Assembly: GCF_010093385.1 (NCBI RefSeq)
Contig: NZ_PDWV01000003.1
Coordinates: 1 to 64,000, forward strand
Direction: 5' to 3'
Source: Pseudoxanthomonas mexicana
GTDB taxonomy: Bacteria > Pseudomonadota > Gammaproteobacteria > Xanthomonadales > Xanthomonadaceae
Length of the DNA: 64,000 bases
Below the pieces are notes generated by a model. That model was given only the letters and a program-made list of their open reading frames with translations, had not been told where the DNA came from and did no database searches. Position 1 is the stretch's first letter, and each line of letters begins with the position of its first letter. A program made the translations under genes and the position numbers. Below are positions 36,893-50,620 of the stretch, piece after piece.

Positions 36893-37843
36893 TTACATCG
36901 CCGGCCACAACCCCCGGATGGCGGCGATGCCCTGCGCGCCATGCCGGCGCGCATCGGCGATGTCGGCGGCCGCCATGCCGCCGATGGCATAGATCGGCAG
37001 TGAGGCCCCTTCGCGCAGGCGGGCGAAGCCGTGCCATCCGAGCGCCTCACCGCCGGGATGGCTGAGCGTGGGATGCACGCTGCCCACCACCGTGAAATCG
37101 CAGCCCAGCGCCTCCGCCTGCCGCAGGTCCTCGGGCGTGTGGCAGGACGCCGCCACGGGCGCGCCCTGTTCAAGCGGTCGCGCCACCAGACCGGCCAACT
37201 GGTTCGCACGCAGGTGGACGCCCACCTGCAGTTCGCGCGCCAGGTCGATGTCGCCATTGAGCAGCACCTCGACGCCCGCCTGCCGGCACCGCGCGACCGC
37301 CTGGGTCGCCAACGCGCGCCAGGCGTCGCCCGACAGCCCGCGCGCGCGCACCTGCACGCGGCGGACTCCCTCCGAGAGGACCTGCTCGAACGCTGCAAGC
37401 CATTGCTCCGTATCCTCCGGTTCCGGCGTGACCAGGTAACGGTCCGGCTGCAGCAGCGCCGCCACCACCGGCCGATCCGCGGGCGGCATGTCGTAGCGCG
37501 TCAGCTTGTCCGCCGGCACCCACGCCAGCGCCTGTCCTTCGTGCCCCCGCGGCGTACCGCTCCAGCCCGTCAGCTGCCGCACCTCCAGGCACAGCCGCTT
37601 GTCGGGGTACTGCTGCGGGACGCTGATGAGGTGCGCGCCCACGCGCGCCTCGATGCCCAGCTCCTCGCGCAATTCCCGCCCCAGCGCGTCCCCGGGCTGT
37701 TCCCCCGGCTCCTGCTTGCCGCCGGGAAACTCCCAGCGCCCGGCCAGGTCACGGCCTTCGGTACGGCGGGCCAGCAGGATGCGGCCACGCGCATCGGTGA
37801 TGACGGCAGCCATGACATGGATCGATCGCAACGGAGTCTGCAT
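36893..37843 (-). CDS. Nudix hydrolase fused to a thiamine-phosphate-synthase-like domain
   Basis: 316 residues. The N-terminal Nudix/MutT domain carries the full box GGKQEPGEQPGDALGRELRE plus ELG (about residues 40-62), typical of 8-oxo-dGTP hydrolases. The C-terminal half (about 135-316) is a TIM-barrel related to ThiE/TenI (LLNGDIDLARELQVGVHLRA, FTVVGSVHPTLSHPG, PIYAIGGM). This fusion is widespread in gammaproteobacteria and is usually named mutT; whether the second domain is catalytic is unknown. The start at 37843 is the conserved Met of MQTPLRSIHVMAAVI. It lies downstream of secA behind a terminator. Confidence 0.9.
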   Translation of the reverse strand: MQTPLRSIHVMAAVITDARGRILLARRTEGRDLAGRWEFPGGKQEPGEQPGDALGRELREELGIEARVGAHLISVPQQYPDKRLCLEVRQLTGWSGTPRGHEGQALAWVPADKLTRYDMPPADRPVVAALLQPDRYLVTPEPEDTEQWLAAFEQVLSEGVRRVQVRARGLSGDAWRALATQAVARCRQAGVEVLLNGDIDLARELQVGVHLRANQLAGLVARPLEQGAPVAASCHTPEDLRQAEALGCDFTVVGSVHPTLSHPGGEALGWHGFARLREGASLPIYAIGGMAAADIADARRHGAQGIAAIRGLWPAM

Positions 37844-37909
37844 AGCGGAAGCTTGCCGGGAACCCGCGGGTAGACGCAAATAGCCCTCACCCTCGCCTCC
37901 CCAAAGAAA

Positions 37910-37930
37910 AAGCCGCGCAGTGCGCGGCTT
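37910..37930 (-). terminator. Rho-independent terminator of secA
   Basis: Perfect 9-bp stem AAGCCGCGC / GCGCGGCTT with a three-base loop, followed on the minus strand by TTTCTTT. Confidence 0.9.
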
Positions 37931-37955
37931 CTCCCTCGGACGATGCGGCCAGGCC

Positions 37956-40709
<2,754 letters not shown>

Positions 40710-40770
40710 GTAGGGAACCGGATGGGAAAGGAACGCCGCGGCCCCGCGGTGTCGCGGGCCGAAAACGAAA

Positions 40771-40789
40771 CAGGGCGCAAGGCGCCCTG
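40771..40789 (-). terminator. Rho-independent terminator of the M23 gene upstream of secA
   Basis: CAGGGCGC / GCGCCCTG stem with a three-base loop, followed on the minus strand by TTTCGTTTT. Confidence 0.85.
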
Positions 40790-40977
40790 TCTGGCAACAC
40801 CGTATTGTAGCTTGGGGCGCCGCCCGGGGAATCAAGGCGGACCGTCAGACCGACTGCGCCTGGGATGGTTCCCGAACGCCGGCACTGGCGTCGAGCCTGC
40901 TCGACGCCACATGGCAGACACGGCCAGTCCAGGGCCGGAGGGCAGCGGAGCAGGCTCCGCGCCGCGTCAGATCGCGG

Positions 40978-41931
40978 TCAGCCGCGCTTGACGGACTGGC
41001 CCACCGGCGTGGGACCTTCGCCCAGGAACTTGCGCGGATTGACCACGCGCCCGTTCTCCCACACTTCGAAGTGCACGTGCGCACCGGTGGAGCGGCCCGT
41101 CGAGCCGGCCTTGGCCACTTCCTGGCCCACGCGGACCAGATCGCCCGCGCGCACGGTCAGGCGCGAGTTGTGCGCATAGCGGGTGACATAGCCATTGCCG
41201 TGGTCGACATCCACGACGTTGCCGTAGCCGCCCTTCACGCCGGCGAAGCTGACCACACCGTCGGCCACCGCCAGCACGGGATCGCCGACGCTGGCCTTGA
41301 AGTCGATGCCCTTGTGGTACTGGCCACCGCCACCGAAGGGATCGGCGCGGCCGCCGAAGCCGGAGGTGATGTAGCTGTTGGCGATCGGCAGGCGGCCCGG
41401 CGTGGCGTTCCGGTCCAGTTCGCGATTGAACAGCAGCGCCTCGAGCACGGACAGCTGGCGGCCCGAGGCGGCGAACTGCTGCTCCAGCTTGTCCACGCCG
41501 GCAACCAGTTCGGCGGGCTTCATGTCGTAGGACACGTCGTTGCCGCCCACGCCCACCGGCTCGTTGAAGTCGAACTCGCCGTCCTGCAGCTGGCCCACGC
41601 GGGTCAGGCGTTCGCCCAGGGCGTTCAGCCGGTTGGCCTGCGCCTGCAGCTCGCCCAGGCGCGCGGCCATGGCGTTGATTTCCTGCTGGGCACCGCGGCG
41701 CACCTGGTCCAGTTCGGCATCGCGCTGCTCGGCCTTGGCCTGCAGCAGCGAAACCTGCGCCATGCCGGCGGCGCTGCGCCCGGCCACGCCGATCAGCAGA
41801 CCGGCGGCGACCAGCACCGAGGCACTGGCCAGCGGACGCGCATGGAAGGCAAGGCGGATGCGGTAGGCACCATGGGCGGACGCATGGGCCCACCAGGTAC
41901 GCGAATTGTTTACGATGGTCTTAAAGCTCAT
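40978..41931 (-). CDS. M23 family metallopeptidase with membrane anchor and coiled coil
   Basis: 317 residues from the ATG at 41931: short cytosolic part, one membrane helix (about 35-55), a coiled-coil region (about 60-105, LLQAKAEQRDAELDQVRRGA) and a C-terminal LytM domain with the zinc ligands in YHKGIDF and HVHFEVW. This is the build of periplasmic peptidoglycan endopeptidases or EnvC/NlpD-like activators; all four M23 ligand motifs look intact, so hydrolase activity is likely. It sits between dciA (divergent, eight bases away) and secA. Confidence 0.92.
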   Translation of the reverse strand: MSFKTIVNNSRTWWAHASAHGAYRIRLAFHARPLASASVLVAAGLLIGVAGRSAAGMAQVSLLQAKAEQRDAELDQVRRGAQQEINAMAARLGELQAQANRLNALGERLTRVGQLQDGEFDFNEPVGVGGNDVSYDMKPAELVAGVDKLEQQFAASGRQLSVLEALLFNRELDRNATPGRLPIANSYITSGFGGRADPFGGGGQYHKGIDFKASVGDPVLAVADGVVSFAGVKGGYGNVVDVDHGNGYVTRYAHNSRLTVRAGDLVRVGQEVAKAGSTGRSTGAHVHFEVWENGRVVNPRKFLGEGPTPVGQSVKRG

Positions 41932-41939
41932 AGATACCG

Positions 41940-42407
41940 ATGTCTGATTCGAAGTCCAAGCCGCGCCGTACCGGCATCGCACAACCTGCCCTGCAGGCTG
42001 CCCTGACGGATGCCGCCACCGACCCGGTGCGTCGCGCCATGTGGCTGGACGCCTTGGAACAGCAGCTTCGCCCCTGCCTTCCCCCTGCCCTGGCGCCGCA
42101 TTGCCGATTGGCGAACGTGGCGGGCAAGCGGCTCGTTTTTATCGTCGACTCCCCGGTGTGGAACGCCCGGCTACGCCTGGCGGCACCCGAATTGATCAAC
42201 GTGGCCCAATCCATCGGACTGGCGGTCACCGAAGTCACCGCCAAGACGCGCCCCGCGCCGGTCGTGAAGCCCGCGCAGGCAGCGGTCGTACCCGTATCGG
42301 AGGCCTCCCGCAGAGGGCTGCAAGCGGCCCTCGACCTCCTGTCGGCCCCGGACTCCGCCGGTACCCCCACCCCGCAGGGCGGTCATCGCGGGCGCCGGAA
42401 AAATTGA
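41940..42407 (+). CDS. dciA: DciA (DUF721) replicative helicase operator
   Basis: 155 residues. The N-terminal DUF721 domain (about 15-105) has the family pattern around CLPPALAPHCRLANVAGKRL and VDSPVWNARLRLAAPELI. DciA loads the DnaB helicase in bacteria that lack DnaC. A position between lpxC and secA is conserved in many gammaproteobacteria. The C-terminal tail is Pro/Ala-rich and basic at the end (GGHRGRRKN). The gene is divergent from the M23 gene, so its promoter must lie inside that gene. Confidence 0.88.
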   Translation: MSDSKSKPRRTGIAQPALQAALTDAATDPVRRAMWLDALEQQLRPCLPPALAPHCRLANVAGKRLVFIVDSPVWNARLRLAAPELINVAQSIGLAVTEVTAKTRPAPVVKPAQAAVVPVSEASRRGLQAALDLLSAPDSAGTPTPQGGHRGRRKN

Positions 42408-42608
42408 CCCGGCCATCACGAAGGACGGGGCATGGTACCGGCCACCGTTGGTCGGGACGTTAGCCAAACGTTAGAAAAAGGTTATTTTCGGGCCTGAAAT
42501 TCGACGCAGTTCACAGTTTCGCCAAGGCGTAACCATTTCCGCACCACCGCGTGACGGGGGTGGGGAACCGGGCGACAGCAGGGTCACCGTCCGGAGGGGA
42601 CGCGCGTC

Positions 42609-43523
42609 TCAGACCGCCAGGGCAGGCGTCGCATAGGTGACCGGGGACGGCGTGGCGCGGTCCTCGAAGGTCACCTCTTCCCAGGCCGAGGTTTCGGCCA
42701 GCAGGGCCCGGACCAGCTTGTTGTTCAGCGCATGGCCCGACTTGAAGCCCTCGTAGGCACCCAGGATCGGGCGGCCGGCGAGGTAGAGGTCGCCGATGGC
42801 GTCCAGGATCTTGTGGCGGACGAACTCGTCCGTGTAGCGCAGGCCGTCCTCGTTCAGCACGCGGAACTCGTCCAGTACGATGGCGTTGTCCATCGAACCG
42901 CCCAGGCCCAGGTTGCGCTCGCGCATGTATTCCAGGTCGCGCATGAAGCCGAACGTGCGCGCGCGCGCGACTTCCTTGATGTAGGCGCCGGTGGAGAAGT
43001 CCACCTCGGCACGCGACTGCGAAGCCGGGATCATCGGGTGGTCGAACTTCACCGTGAAACCCAGCTTGAAACCGTCGTACGGCTCGAAGCGCGCCACCTT
43101 GTCGCCTTCGGTCACTTCCACCGGGCGGGTTATGCGGATGAAGCGCTTGGGTGCGTCCTGCTCGGCAACGCCGGCGGACTGGATGAGGAACACGAACGGG
43201 CCGGCGGAGCCGTCCATGATCGGCAGCTCGGCCGAGGACAGTTCCACGTAGGCATTGTCGACGCCCAGGCCGGCCATCGCCGACATCAGGTGCTCGACCG
43301 TCTGCACCTTGGCGCCTTCGCAGGTCAGGCCGGTGCACAGCGTCGTCTCGGTGACCAGCGCGGCGCTCGCGGGGATCTCGACCACGGGATCCAGGTCGAT
43401 GCGCCGGAACACGATGCCGGTATCGACCGGCGCCGGACGCAGCGTCATGTAGACCTTTTCGCCACTGTGCAGCCCCACGCCCGTCGCGCGGATCACGTTC
43501 TTGAGGGTGCGTTGCTGGGCCAT
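42609..43523 (-). CDS. lpxC: UDP-3-O-acyl-N-acetylglucosamine deacetylase LpxC
   Basis: 304-residue zinc enzyme for the committed step of lipid A synthesis. It starts [21 protein letters not shown] (ATG 43523). The zinc and catalytic histidines lie in [28 protein letters not shown] and the [13 protein letters not shown] segment. An upstream extension of the frame is not family-like. Last gene of the division cluster, separated from ftsZ by 219 bases with two hairpins, so it probably has its own promoter as well. Confidence 0.98.
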   Translation of the reverse strand: MAQQRTLKNVIRATGVGLHSGEKVYMTLRPAPVDTGIVFRRIDLDPVVEIPASAALVTETTLCTGLTCEGAKVQTVEHLMSAMAGLGVDNAYVELSSAELPIMDGSAGPFVFLIQSAGVAEQDAPKRFIRITRPVEVTEGDKVARFEPYDGFKLGFTVKFDHPMIPASQSRAEVDFSTGAYIKEVARARTFGFMRDLEYMRERNLGLGGSMDNAIVLDEFRVLNEDGLRYTDEFVRHKILDAIGDLYLAGRPILGAYEGFKSGHALNNKLVRALLAETSAWEEVTFEDRATPSPVTYATPALAV

Positions 43524-43650
43524 CGGCAGGAATCGCAGGTGGGGGGAACCTGAGCGGGCAGCGAGAATATCACGCAATTCGCTGAATCTTAACGAAAGAA
43601 CCGGTCTGTCCCACGCCTGCAACAACGACCTGTTAAGGCCGCCGGAAAGG

Positions 43651-43678
43651 GCTGCCGGGCCGGCGAAGGCCCGGCAGC
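43651..43678 (-). terminator. Hairpin between ftsZ and lpxC
   Basis: Perfect 11-bp stem GCTGCCGGGCC / GGCCCGGCAGC with a six-base loop, about 65 bases past the ftsZ stop. The T run after it is weak. Confidence 0.65.
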
Positions 43679-43710
43679 AAAGAGACATGGCGGTGTCGTT
43701 CGGTCTTGCT

Positions 43711-43730
43711 CCCTCCCCTCGTGGGGAGGG
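43711..43730 (-). terminator. Second hairpin just after ftsZ
   Basis: CCCTCCCC / GGGGAGGG with a TCGT loop, 12 bases past the ftsZ stop. It may protect the mRNA end or assist termination. Confidence 0.5.
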
Positions 43731-43742
43731 CACGCGGGTGGA

Positions 43743-44969
43743 TCAGTCCGCCTGGCGGCGCAGGAACGCCGGGATGTCCAGGTAGTCCGAGGGCAGTTCC
43801 GCCGCCACCGGCGCGGAGGCCGGGGCCGACGGCGCGGGCGAAGCCGAACCCCGGCGCAGGCCCAGGCCGCTGGTGGCGGCACCGATCGGGTCCATCGAGA
43901 AGCCGTCGTCGATCGGCATGCCGGTGGTGGCGTCGCGGACCAGCTTGATCGGCGCGCGCATCGGCTCGCGCAGGTCGCCGCCGCGGCCGACCGGCTGGCG
44001 GGCGGCGTTGCGGTTCAGGCCGGTGGCCACCACGGTCACGCGCACTTCGTCCTGCATGTCCGGGTCCAGCACGGTGCCGACCACGACGGTCGCGTCTTCC
44101 GAGGCGAAGCCTTCGATGGTGCGGCCCACTTCGTCGAACTCGGCCATCGTGAAGTCCGGACCGGCGGTGATGTTGACCAGGATGCCGTTGGCACCGTTGA
44201 GGTTGACGTCATCCAGCAGCGGGTTCTGGATGGCGGCCTCGGCGGCGGCCTGCGCACGGTCGTCGCCGCGGGCGGAGCCGGTGCCCATCATCGCCAGACC
44301 CATCTCGCTCATCACGGTGCGCACGTCGGCGAAGTCGACGTTGATCAGGCCCGGACGCACGATCAGGTCGGCGATGCCCTGCACGGCGCCGAGCAGCACG
44401 TCGTTGGCGGCACGGAACGCCTGGATCATCGTCGCGTTGCGGCCCAGCACGGTGATCAGCTTCTCGTTGGGAATGGTGATCAGCGAATCGCAGTGGTGGC
44501 TCAGTTCCTCGATGCCCTTCAGCGCGACCTGCATGCGGCGGCGACCTTCGAACGGGAACGGCTTGGTGACCACGGCGACGGTCAGGATGCCCATCTCCTT
44601 GGCCAGCTGCGCCACGACCGGCGCCGCGCCGGTGCCGGTGCCGCCGCCCATGCCCGCGGTGATGAACACCATGTCGGCGCCGTCCAGTGCGTCGATGATG
44701 CGCTCGCGGTCTTCCAGCGCCGCCTGGCGGCCGACTTCCGGATTCGCGCCCGCGCCCAGGCCCTTGGTGACGTTGCTGCCGAGCTGCAGCTGCAGCTTGG
44801 CGCCGCAGTTCTTGATCGCCTGCGAGTCGGTGTTGGCAGTGATGAATTCCACGCCATCGACGCTGCCGTTGACCATGTGCGCCACGGCGTTGCCGCCGCC
44901 GCCGCCCACGCCCACGACCTTGATCACCGCATTCGGGGCCATCTTTTCAACCAGTTCGAAATGTGCCAT
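43743..44969 (-). CDS. ftsZ: Cell division tubulin homologue FtsZ
   Basis: 408-residue GTPase that forms the Z ring. The tubulin signature [13 protein letters not shown] is near residue 107. The C-terminal peptide [14 protein letters not shown], which binds FtsA and ZipA, follows a variable Ala/Pro/Ser linker. An 84-base gap separates it from ftsA, enough for a separate promoter and ribosome binding site. Confidence 0.99.
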   Translation of the reverse strand: MAHFELVEKMAPNAVIKVVGVGGGGGNAVAHMVNGSVDGVEFITANTDSQAIKNCGAKLQLQLGSNVTKGLGAGANPEVGRQAALEDRERIIDALDGADMVFITAGMGGGTGTGAAPVVAQLAKEMGILTVAVVTKPFPFEGRRRMQVALKGIEELSHHCDSLITIPNEKLITVLGRNATMIQAFRAANDVLLGAVQGIADLIVRPGLINVDFADVRTVMSEMGLAMMGTGSARGDDRAQAAAEAAIQNPLLDDVNLNGANGILVNITAGPDFTMAEFDEVGRTIEGFASEDATVVVGTVLDPDMQDEVRVTVVATGLNRNAARQPVGRGGDLREPMRAPIKLVRDATTGMPIDDGFSMDPIGAATSGLGLRRGSASPAPSAPASAPVAAELPSDYLDIPAFLRRQAD

Positions 44970-45053
44970 GTCCTTGTCCTCGTTTATTTAGTTATGTGGT
45001 GCTGGTGGAACGAACTCGTGATGCCTTCAACTTCGCGGTAGGTGTCGCCTCAC

Positions 45054-46289
45054 TCAGAACTCGCCGCGATACCAGTTCTGCAGTTTCTTGAACCAGCTGC
45101 CCGCCTTGCCCGTGGGCAGCGACGGACGCCGGGGGTGTTCGATCTGGCTGCCCATCAGCAGCAGGCCGACGCCGGTGGCGTGCACCGGGTTGCCGACCAC
45201 TTCGCCCAGGCCGGTGACGTGCTGCGGGATGCCTACGCGCACGGGCATCTGCAGCATCTCTTCGGCCAGTTCGACCACGCCTTCCATCTTCGCGGCGCCG
45301 CCGGTCAGCACCATGCCGGCGCGCACGCGCTCCTCGAAGCCGGAGCGGCGCAGTTCGGCCTGCACCATCTCGAAGATCTCCTCGTAGCGCTGCTGCACGG
45401 CCTGCGCCAGCGCGTGGCGCGGCAGGCGGCGCGGCGGACGGTCGCCCACGCTGGGCACCTGGATGCTTTCCTCGGCCGTCGCCAGCTGGGCCAGCGCGCA
45501 GGCATAGCGCACCTTGATCTGCTCGGCTTCGGGCGTGGGCGTACGCAGCATGTGCGCGATGTCGTTGGTCACCTGGTCGCCGGCGATCGGCAGCGAAGCG
45601 GTGTGGCAGATCGCGCCCTGCACGAACACCGCCAGGTCGGTGGTGCCCGCGCCCATGTCGACCAGCACCACGCCGAGCTCGCGCTCGTCGCTGGTCAGCA
45701 CGGCGACGCTGGAGGCCAGCGAGGAGAAGATCAGGTCGTCGATCTGCAGGCCGCAGCGCTGCACGCACTTGCTGATGTTGGCGGCCGCAGACTGCGCGCA
45801 GAACACCAGGTGAGCGTCCACTTCCAGGCGCACGCCGGTCATGCCGACCGGATTGCGGATGCCTTCCTGCGAGTTGTCCAGCTTGTACTCGCGCGGGATG
45901 GCGTGGAGGATCTTCTGGTCGGCCGGGATGGCGACGGCCTTCGCCGCTTCCAGCACGCGGTCCAGGTCGCCCCACGTGACCTCACCGTCGCGGATCGGCA
46001 CGATGCCGGGCGAGTTGCGGCACTGCACGTGGTTGCCGGAGATCGAGGCGTAGACCGAGCGGATCTCGCAGCCGGCCATCAGCTCGGCCTCCTCGATCGC
46101 ACGCTGGATCGACTGCACCGTGGATTCGATGTCCACCACGACGCCGCGCTTGAGACCGCGCGACTCGTGCGAGCCGATGCCGATCACTTCGATCGGATTG
46201 CCGGGGGCGTATTCGCCGACCAGCGCCGTCACCTTGGACGTGCCGATGTCCAGCCCGACGATCAGCGATTTGTCACCCTTGCGATTCAT
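45054..46289 (-). CDS. ftsA: Cell division protein FtsA
   Basis: 411-residue actin-fold protein that tethers FtsZ to the membrane. The N-terminal ATP-binding segment LIVGLDIGTSKVTALVGEY and the phosphate 2 region VVLVDMGAGTTDLAVF are clear. The C-terminal membrane-targeting helix is GKAGSWFKKLQNWYRGEF. Its start overlaps the ftsQ stop by four bases. Confidence 0.98.
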   Translation of the reverse strand: MNRKGDKSLIVGLDIGTSKVTALVGEYAPGNPIEVIGIGSHESRGLKRGVVVDIESTVQSIQRAIEEAELMAGCEIRSVYASISGNHVQCRNSPGIVPIRDGEVTWGDLDRVLEAAKAVAIPADQKILHAIPREYKLDNSQEGIRNPVGMTGVRLEVDAHLVFCAQSAAANISKCVQRCGLQIDDLIFSSLASSVAVLTSDERELGVVLVDMGAGTTDLAVFVQGAICHTASLPIAGDQVTNDIAHMLRTPTPEAEQIKVRYACALAQLATAEESIQVPSVGDRPPRRLPRHALAQAVQQRYEEIFEMVQAELRRSGFEERVRAGMVLTGGAAKMEGVVELAEEMLQMPVRVGIPQHVTGLGEVVGNPVHATGVGLLLMGSQIEHPRRPSLPTGKAGSWFKKLQNWYRGEF

Positions 46290-47068
46290 GTAATGCCCTG
46301 CAGAAGACGACCTGCGGCCGCGATCGGCGCAGGCAATGGAGTCGGTGTGGGGGCCGGCGGCGGCGCCTTGGGCGCCTCGCCCCAGCTGAGCGCGAAGCCG
46401 TTGGTGTAGCGCAGGTCCGCGCGCACCAGCGGTTGCGCCTGCGCGGCCAGCAGCTGCGGCAGCATCCGCGCGAACCGGCCCAGGCGCGGACGCGCGTCGG
46501 TGCGGCCCACCACAACCTGCGTGCCGTTGCCCAGCAGCAGCGACCAGCTGCCGCGTGCGTCCATCATCAGCGTGGTGACGTCCAGGCCCATCGGCGCGAA
46601 CAGCTGGCGCGACTCGTTGTAGAGCGCGGTCACTTCCTGCACCTGGGATTCGGGCCCACCGAGCTGCGGCAGGTCCAGGCCGGACAGTTCCTTCGGCATC
46701 GGGAACAGGCGGCCGTGCTCGGACAGCAGTTTGTCCTCGCCCCAGCGCGCGAACGGCTTGTGTTCGGTGATGCGGACCTCCAGCACGTCGGGCCAGCGCT
46801 TGCGCACTTCGGCGCGTTCCACCCAGGGCAGTTGCTCAACCGCGCGCTTGGCCTCTTCCAGCCTGACCGCGAAGAACCCCCTGCGCGCATACGGCAGCAC
46901 CGCGGCCTGCAGCTGCGCCGGCTGCACGCGCGCCAGTTCGCCCTGCACCCGCAGTTTGCTCAGCGGCCAGCGCTCGGCGCCGATCCAGCCGTTGACCACG
47001 GCCACGACCGGCAGCGCGACCAGCGCCAGCGCAAGCAGCCAGGTCAGGATGCGCAGGGCGGCGTTCAT
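46286..47068 (-). CDS. ftsQ: Cell division protein FtsQ
   Basis: 260 residues from the ATG at 47068, which overlaps the ddlB stop (ATGA). One membrane helix (about 6-28), then POTRA ([20 protein letters not shown] onwards) and beta domains in the periplasm. It links FtsBL to the septal synthase FtsWI. The C-terminus has a Pro-rich tail ([18 protein letters not shown]) that is longer than in E. coli. Confidence 0.95.
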   Translation of the reverse strand: MNAALRILTWLLALALVALPVVAVVNGWIGAERWPLSKLRVQGELARVQPAQLQAAVLPYARRGFFAVRLEEAKRAVEQLPWVERAEVRKRWPDVLEVRITEHKPFARWGEDKLLSEHGRLFPMPKELSGLDLPQLGGPESQVQEVTALYNESRQLFAPMGLDVTTLMMDARGSWSLLLGNGTQVVVGRTDARPRLGRFARMLPQLLAAQAQPLVRADLRYTNGFALSWGEAPKAPPPAPTPTPLPAPIAAAGRLLQGIT

Positions 47069-48027
47069 GGGCCCGCCACCTCCGGCACCGTCTGCTCCAG
47101 GATGCGCCAGCACAGCGCTTCGAAGCCGATGCCGACCTGTGCGGCGGCCTTCGGCACCAGCGAATGGCTGGTCATGCCGGGCGCGGTGTTGATTTCCATC
47201 AGCAGGAAGCGGCCATCGGCATGGCGCATCACGTCGACGCGGCCCCAGCCGCTGCAGCCGGCGGCGCGGAAGCCTTCCAGCGCCAGCGTGCGGATCCGAG
47301 CCTCGTCGTCGGCATTGTCCAGGCCGGGGCACAGGTACTGCGTATCGTCGGCGATGTACTTGGCGTGATAGTCGTACCAGCCCTGCGCCGGCACGATGCG
47401 CACCGAAGGCAGCGCCACGTCGCCCAGGATGCCGACGGTGAACTCGCCGCCGGTCAGCATCTGCTCGGCCAGCAGTTCGCCGGCATAGGAGGAGGCGAAC
47501 GCGACGGCGGGCGCCAGATCCTCCTCGCTCTCGATCTTGAACACGCCGACGCTGGAGCCCTCGGTCGAGGGCTTGACGAACACGGGAAAGCCCAGTGCAC
47601 GCACCGCCGCGGCCAGATCGCCGCCGGGCGCGATGCGCACGAAGCCCGCCGTCGGCAGGCCCGCCGCCTGCCACACCTGCTTGGTGCGGATCTTGTCCAT
47701 CGTCAGCGCCGAACCCAGCACGCCCGGACCGGTATACGGCACGCCGAGCGACTGCAGCAGTCCCTGCAGCACGCCGTTCTCGCCGTCGCCGCCATGCAGG
47801 ATGTTGAAGACGCGGTCCACCCGGCCGGCACGGATCGCCTCCACCAGGGCCGGCACACCGTCCACCGCGAAGGCCTGCACGCCCTGCGACAGCAGCGCCT
47901 CCAGGACGTTCTGGCCGGAGTTCAGCGACACTTCGCGCTCGCTGGACGTGCCGCCCATCAGCACGGCAACGCGGCCGAAGCGGGCGGGATCGTCGAAGCG
48001 TGGCGGCGCGACGTTCACGGCGCTCAT
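47065..48027 (-). CDS. ddlB: D-alanine-D-alanine ligase
   Basis: 320-residue ATP-grasp enzyme making the D-Ala-D-Ala terminus of the stem peptide. Motifs include [18 protein letters not shown], the [13 protein letters not shown] nucleotide loop and [20 protein letters not shown]. Both ends overlap neighbours by four bases. Confidence 0.98.
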   Translation of the reverse strand: MSAVNVAPPRFDDPARFGRVAVLMGGTSSEREVSLNSGQNVLEALLSQGVQAFAVDGVPALVEAIRAGRVDRVFNILHGGDGENGVLQGLLQSLGVPYTGPGVLGSALTMDKIRTKQVWQAAGLPTAGFVRIAPGGDLAAAVRALGFPVFVKPSTEGSSVGVFKIESEEDLAPAVAFASSYAGELLAEQMLTGGEFTVGILGDVALPSVRIVPAQGWYDYHAKYIADDTQYLCPGLDNADDEARIRTLALEGFRAAGCSGWGRVDVMRHADGRFLLMEINTAPGMTSHSLVPKAAAQVGIGFEALCWRILEQTVPEVAGP

Positions 48028-49478
48028 GCGGATGCCTTCCCGCTGAAGCCGTGCGCGGCGATGTGCTGCGACATGTGGCCGATGTCGCCTGCGCCCATCA
48101 TCAACAGCAGATCGCCGTCCTGCAGCACGTCAGGCAGCACGTCGACCAGGTCGGCGACCTGGCTGACGACCACCGGCTCGTTGCGGCCGCGCGCACGGAT
48201 CGCGCGCGCCAGCGACTTGGCATCGGCGCCTGCGATGGGCTGTTCGCCTGCCGGGTACACCTCGCTCAGCACCAGCGCGTCGGCTTCCGACAGCACCGCG
48301 GCGAACGCGTCGAACTGGTCGCGCGTACGGCTGTAACGATGCGGCTGGAACGCGACCACCAGACGCTTGTGCGGCCAGCCGCCGCGCGCAGCGGCGAACA
48401 CGGCCGCCAGTTCCTTCGGATGATGGCCGTAGTCGTCGACCAACTGCACGCGCGCACCTTGCGGCGTAGTGATCTCGCCCAGGTCGTTGAAGCGGCGGCC
48501 GATGCCGGCGAACTTCTCCAGCGCGGAGGCGATGTTCTGCGGCGACACGCCCAGCTGCCAGCCCACCGCAGCGGCGGCCAGCGCGTTCTGCACGTTGTGG
48601 CGGCCCGGCAATGCGAGGCTGACGCGGATGCTGGCGTCTTCCGGCAGACGCAGGGTGAAATGCATGCGCCCGCCTTCCTGCTCCACGTCTTCGGCACGCA
48701 CGTCGGCATGCTCGGCGAAGCCGTAGCTCATCACGTGGCGCGGCGTGTCGGTGGCGATGGCGGCGACTTCCGGGTCGTCGATGCACAGCACGGCCAGGCC
48801 GTAGAACGGCAGGCGCTGCAGGAACTCGGCGAACGCCGCCTTCACGCGTTCGAAGTCGTTGCCGTAGTTCTCCAGGTGATCCGCATCGATGTTGGTGACG
48901 ATGGAGATCAGCGGATTCAACCGCAGGAAGCTGCCGTCGCTCTCGTCGGCCTCGGCCACCAGCCACTGGCCGTCGCCGAGCTTGGCGTTCGCGCCCGCGG
49001 CCAGCAGCTGGCCGCCGATCACGAAGGTCGGGTCCAGCCCGCCCTCGCTCAGCACCGCCGCCGTCAGGCTGGTGGTGGTGGTCTTGCCGTGGGTGCCGGC
49101 CACGGCGATGCCGCGGCGGAAGCGCATCAGCTCGGCGAGCATCGCCGCACGCGGCACGATGGGGATGCGCTGGCTGCGCGCTTCCATCAGCTCGGGGTTG
49201 TCGTGCTTGATCGCGCTGGAGACCACCACGCAGTCGGTGCCCAGCACGTTGGAGGCGTTGTGGCCGCGCATCACGCGCGCACCCAACGACGCCAGCCGGC
49301 GGGTCGCGGCGTTGTCGGCATTGTCCGAGCCTGACACTTCGTAGCCCAGCGTGCACAGCACCTCGGCGATGCCGCTCATGCCGGAGCCGCCGATACCGAC
49401 GAAGTGCACCCGGCGGAACTCCTTCGCCAGGTTGCCGGTGTGCTGCAGGCGGCGCTCGCGTGCGGCGGCCATCATCAT
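48024..49478 (-). CDS. murC: UDP-N-acetylmuramate-L-alanine ligase MurC
   Basis: 484-residue cytosolic ligase adding L-Ala to UDP-MurNAc. N-terminal [21 protein letters not shown] loop [11 protein letters not shown] near residue 125, and C-terminal [12 protein letters not shown] are intact. The ATG at 49478 overlaps the murG stop (ATGA). Confidence 0.98.
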   Translation of the reverse strand: MMMAAARERRLQHTGNLAKEFRRVHFVGIGGSGMSGIAEVLCTLGYEVSGSDNADNAATRRLASLGARVMRGHNASNVLGTDCVVVSSAIKHDNPELMEARSQRIPIVPRAAMLAELMRFRRGIAVAGTHGKTTTTSLTAAVLSEGGLDPTFVIGGQLLAAGANAKLGDGQWLVAEADESDGSFLRLNPLISIVTNIDADHLENYGNDFERVKAAFAEFLQRLPFYGLAVLCIDDPEVAAIATDTPRHVMSYGFAEHADVRAEDVEQEGGRMHFTLRLPEDASIRVSLALPGRHNVQNALAAAAVGWQLGVSPQNIASALEKFAGIGRRFNDLGEITTPQGARVQLVDDYGHHPKELAAVFAAARGGWPHKRLVVAFQPHRYSRTRDQFDAFAAVLSEADALVLSEVYPAGEQPIAGADAKSLARAIRARGRNEPVVVSQVADLVDVLPDVLQDGDLLLMMGAGDIGHMSQHIAAHGFSGKASA

Positions 49479-50620
49479 GCCTGCGTCCTCATTTCGATAG
49501 CTTCCTCAAGAATGATGTCGGCGATGCGGTCGGCCGCATCGGGTTTGGCCAGCGCGCGCGCGGCCTCGGCCATCGCCATGCGCGCAGCGGTGTCGCCGGA
49601 CAGCCGGCGCAGCGTGGTCGCCAGCGCATCGGCCAGGGCGTCGTCCTGCTTCAACAGCACGGCGGCGCCGCGCTCGACCAGGTACTCGGCATTGCGGGTC
49701 TGGTGGTCGTCGACGGCCTGTGCGAACGGCACCAGCACGCTGCCCACGCCCACTGCGCACAGTTCGGCCAGCGTGGAGGCGCCGGAGCGGCAGACGACGA
49801 GATCGGCCCAGGCGTAGGCTTCGGCCATATCGGTGATGAACGCTTCCACGCGCGCCACCACGCCGGCGTCCGCATAGGCCCTGGCCGCTTCGTCGCGCAG
49901 CTTCTCGCCGCACTGGTGGCGCACATCGACGCTGCCTGCCGGCAGCGTGGCAAGGGCTCGCGGCACCGCCATGTTCAGGGCGCGCGCACCCTGGCTACCG
50001 CCCAGCACGAGCAGGCGCAGCGGGCCTTCACGGCCGGCGAGGCGCGATGCCGGTGGCGCGATGGCGGCGATCTCTTCGCGCACCGGATTGCCCACTACTT
50101 CCTCGCGCTGCGGGAACGCACCGGGGAACCCGGTCATCACGCGGCGCGCCACCTTCACCAGCACACGGTTGGTGAAGCCGGCCGCGCGATTCTGCTCATG
50201 CACCAGCAACGGCGTGCCCATCAAGCGCGCCGCCACGCCACCGGGTCCGGAGGCGAAACCACCGAAGCTGACCACGGCTCGAGGCGCCCGGCGACGCAGC
50301 ACGAAACCCGCCGCACGGATCGCACGCAGCACACGCACCGGCGCGCCTAGCAAGGCGAGCTTGCCCTTGCCGCGCAGGCCGGTGATCGCGAGCGTGTCCA
50401 GTTCGATGCCGTGCTGCGGCACCAGCCGTGTTTCCATCGCACCGTCAGCGCCCAGCCATACAACCGGCACGCCGCGCGCGCGCAGCACCTTGGCCACGGC
50501 CAGCGCGGGAAAGATATGACCGCCGGTGCCACCGGCCATCATCATCACGGGCGCAAATTGAGTTCCCGCACATGGATGTGCGGGCTTTTGCGAGGGATTC
50601 GCAGCATGCGCGGTGCTCAT
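49475..50620 (-). CDS. murG: Lipid II synthase MurG
   Basis: 381 residues from the ATG at 50620, overlapping the ftsW stop. GT-B glycosyltransferase that adds GlcNAc to lipid [21 protein letters not shown], then [25 protein letters not shown] and the UDP-binding [15 protein letters not shown]. An N-terminal extension of about 25 residues ([20 protein letters not shown]) precedes the family start and carries the coupled start codon. Confidence 0.97.
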   Translation of the reverse strand: MSTAHAANPSQKPAHPCAGTQFAPVMMMAGGTGGHIFPALAVAKVLRARGVPVVWLGADGAMETRLVPQHGIELDTLAITGLRGKGKLALLGAPVRVLRAIRAAGFVLRRRAPRAVVSFGGFASGPGGVAARLMGTPLLVHEQNRAAGFTNRVLVKVARRVMTGFPGAFPQREEVVGNPVREEIAAIAPPASRLAGREGPLRLLVLGGSQGARALNMAVPRALATLPAGSVDVRHQCGEKLRDEAARAYADAGVVARVEAFITDMAEAYAWADLVVCRSGASTLAELCAVGVGSVLVPFAQAVDDHQTRNAEYLVERGAAVLLKQDDALADALATTLRRLSGDTAARMAMAEAARALAKPDAADRIADIILEEAIEMRTQA

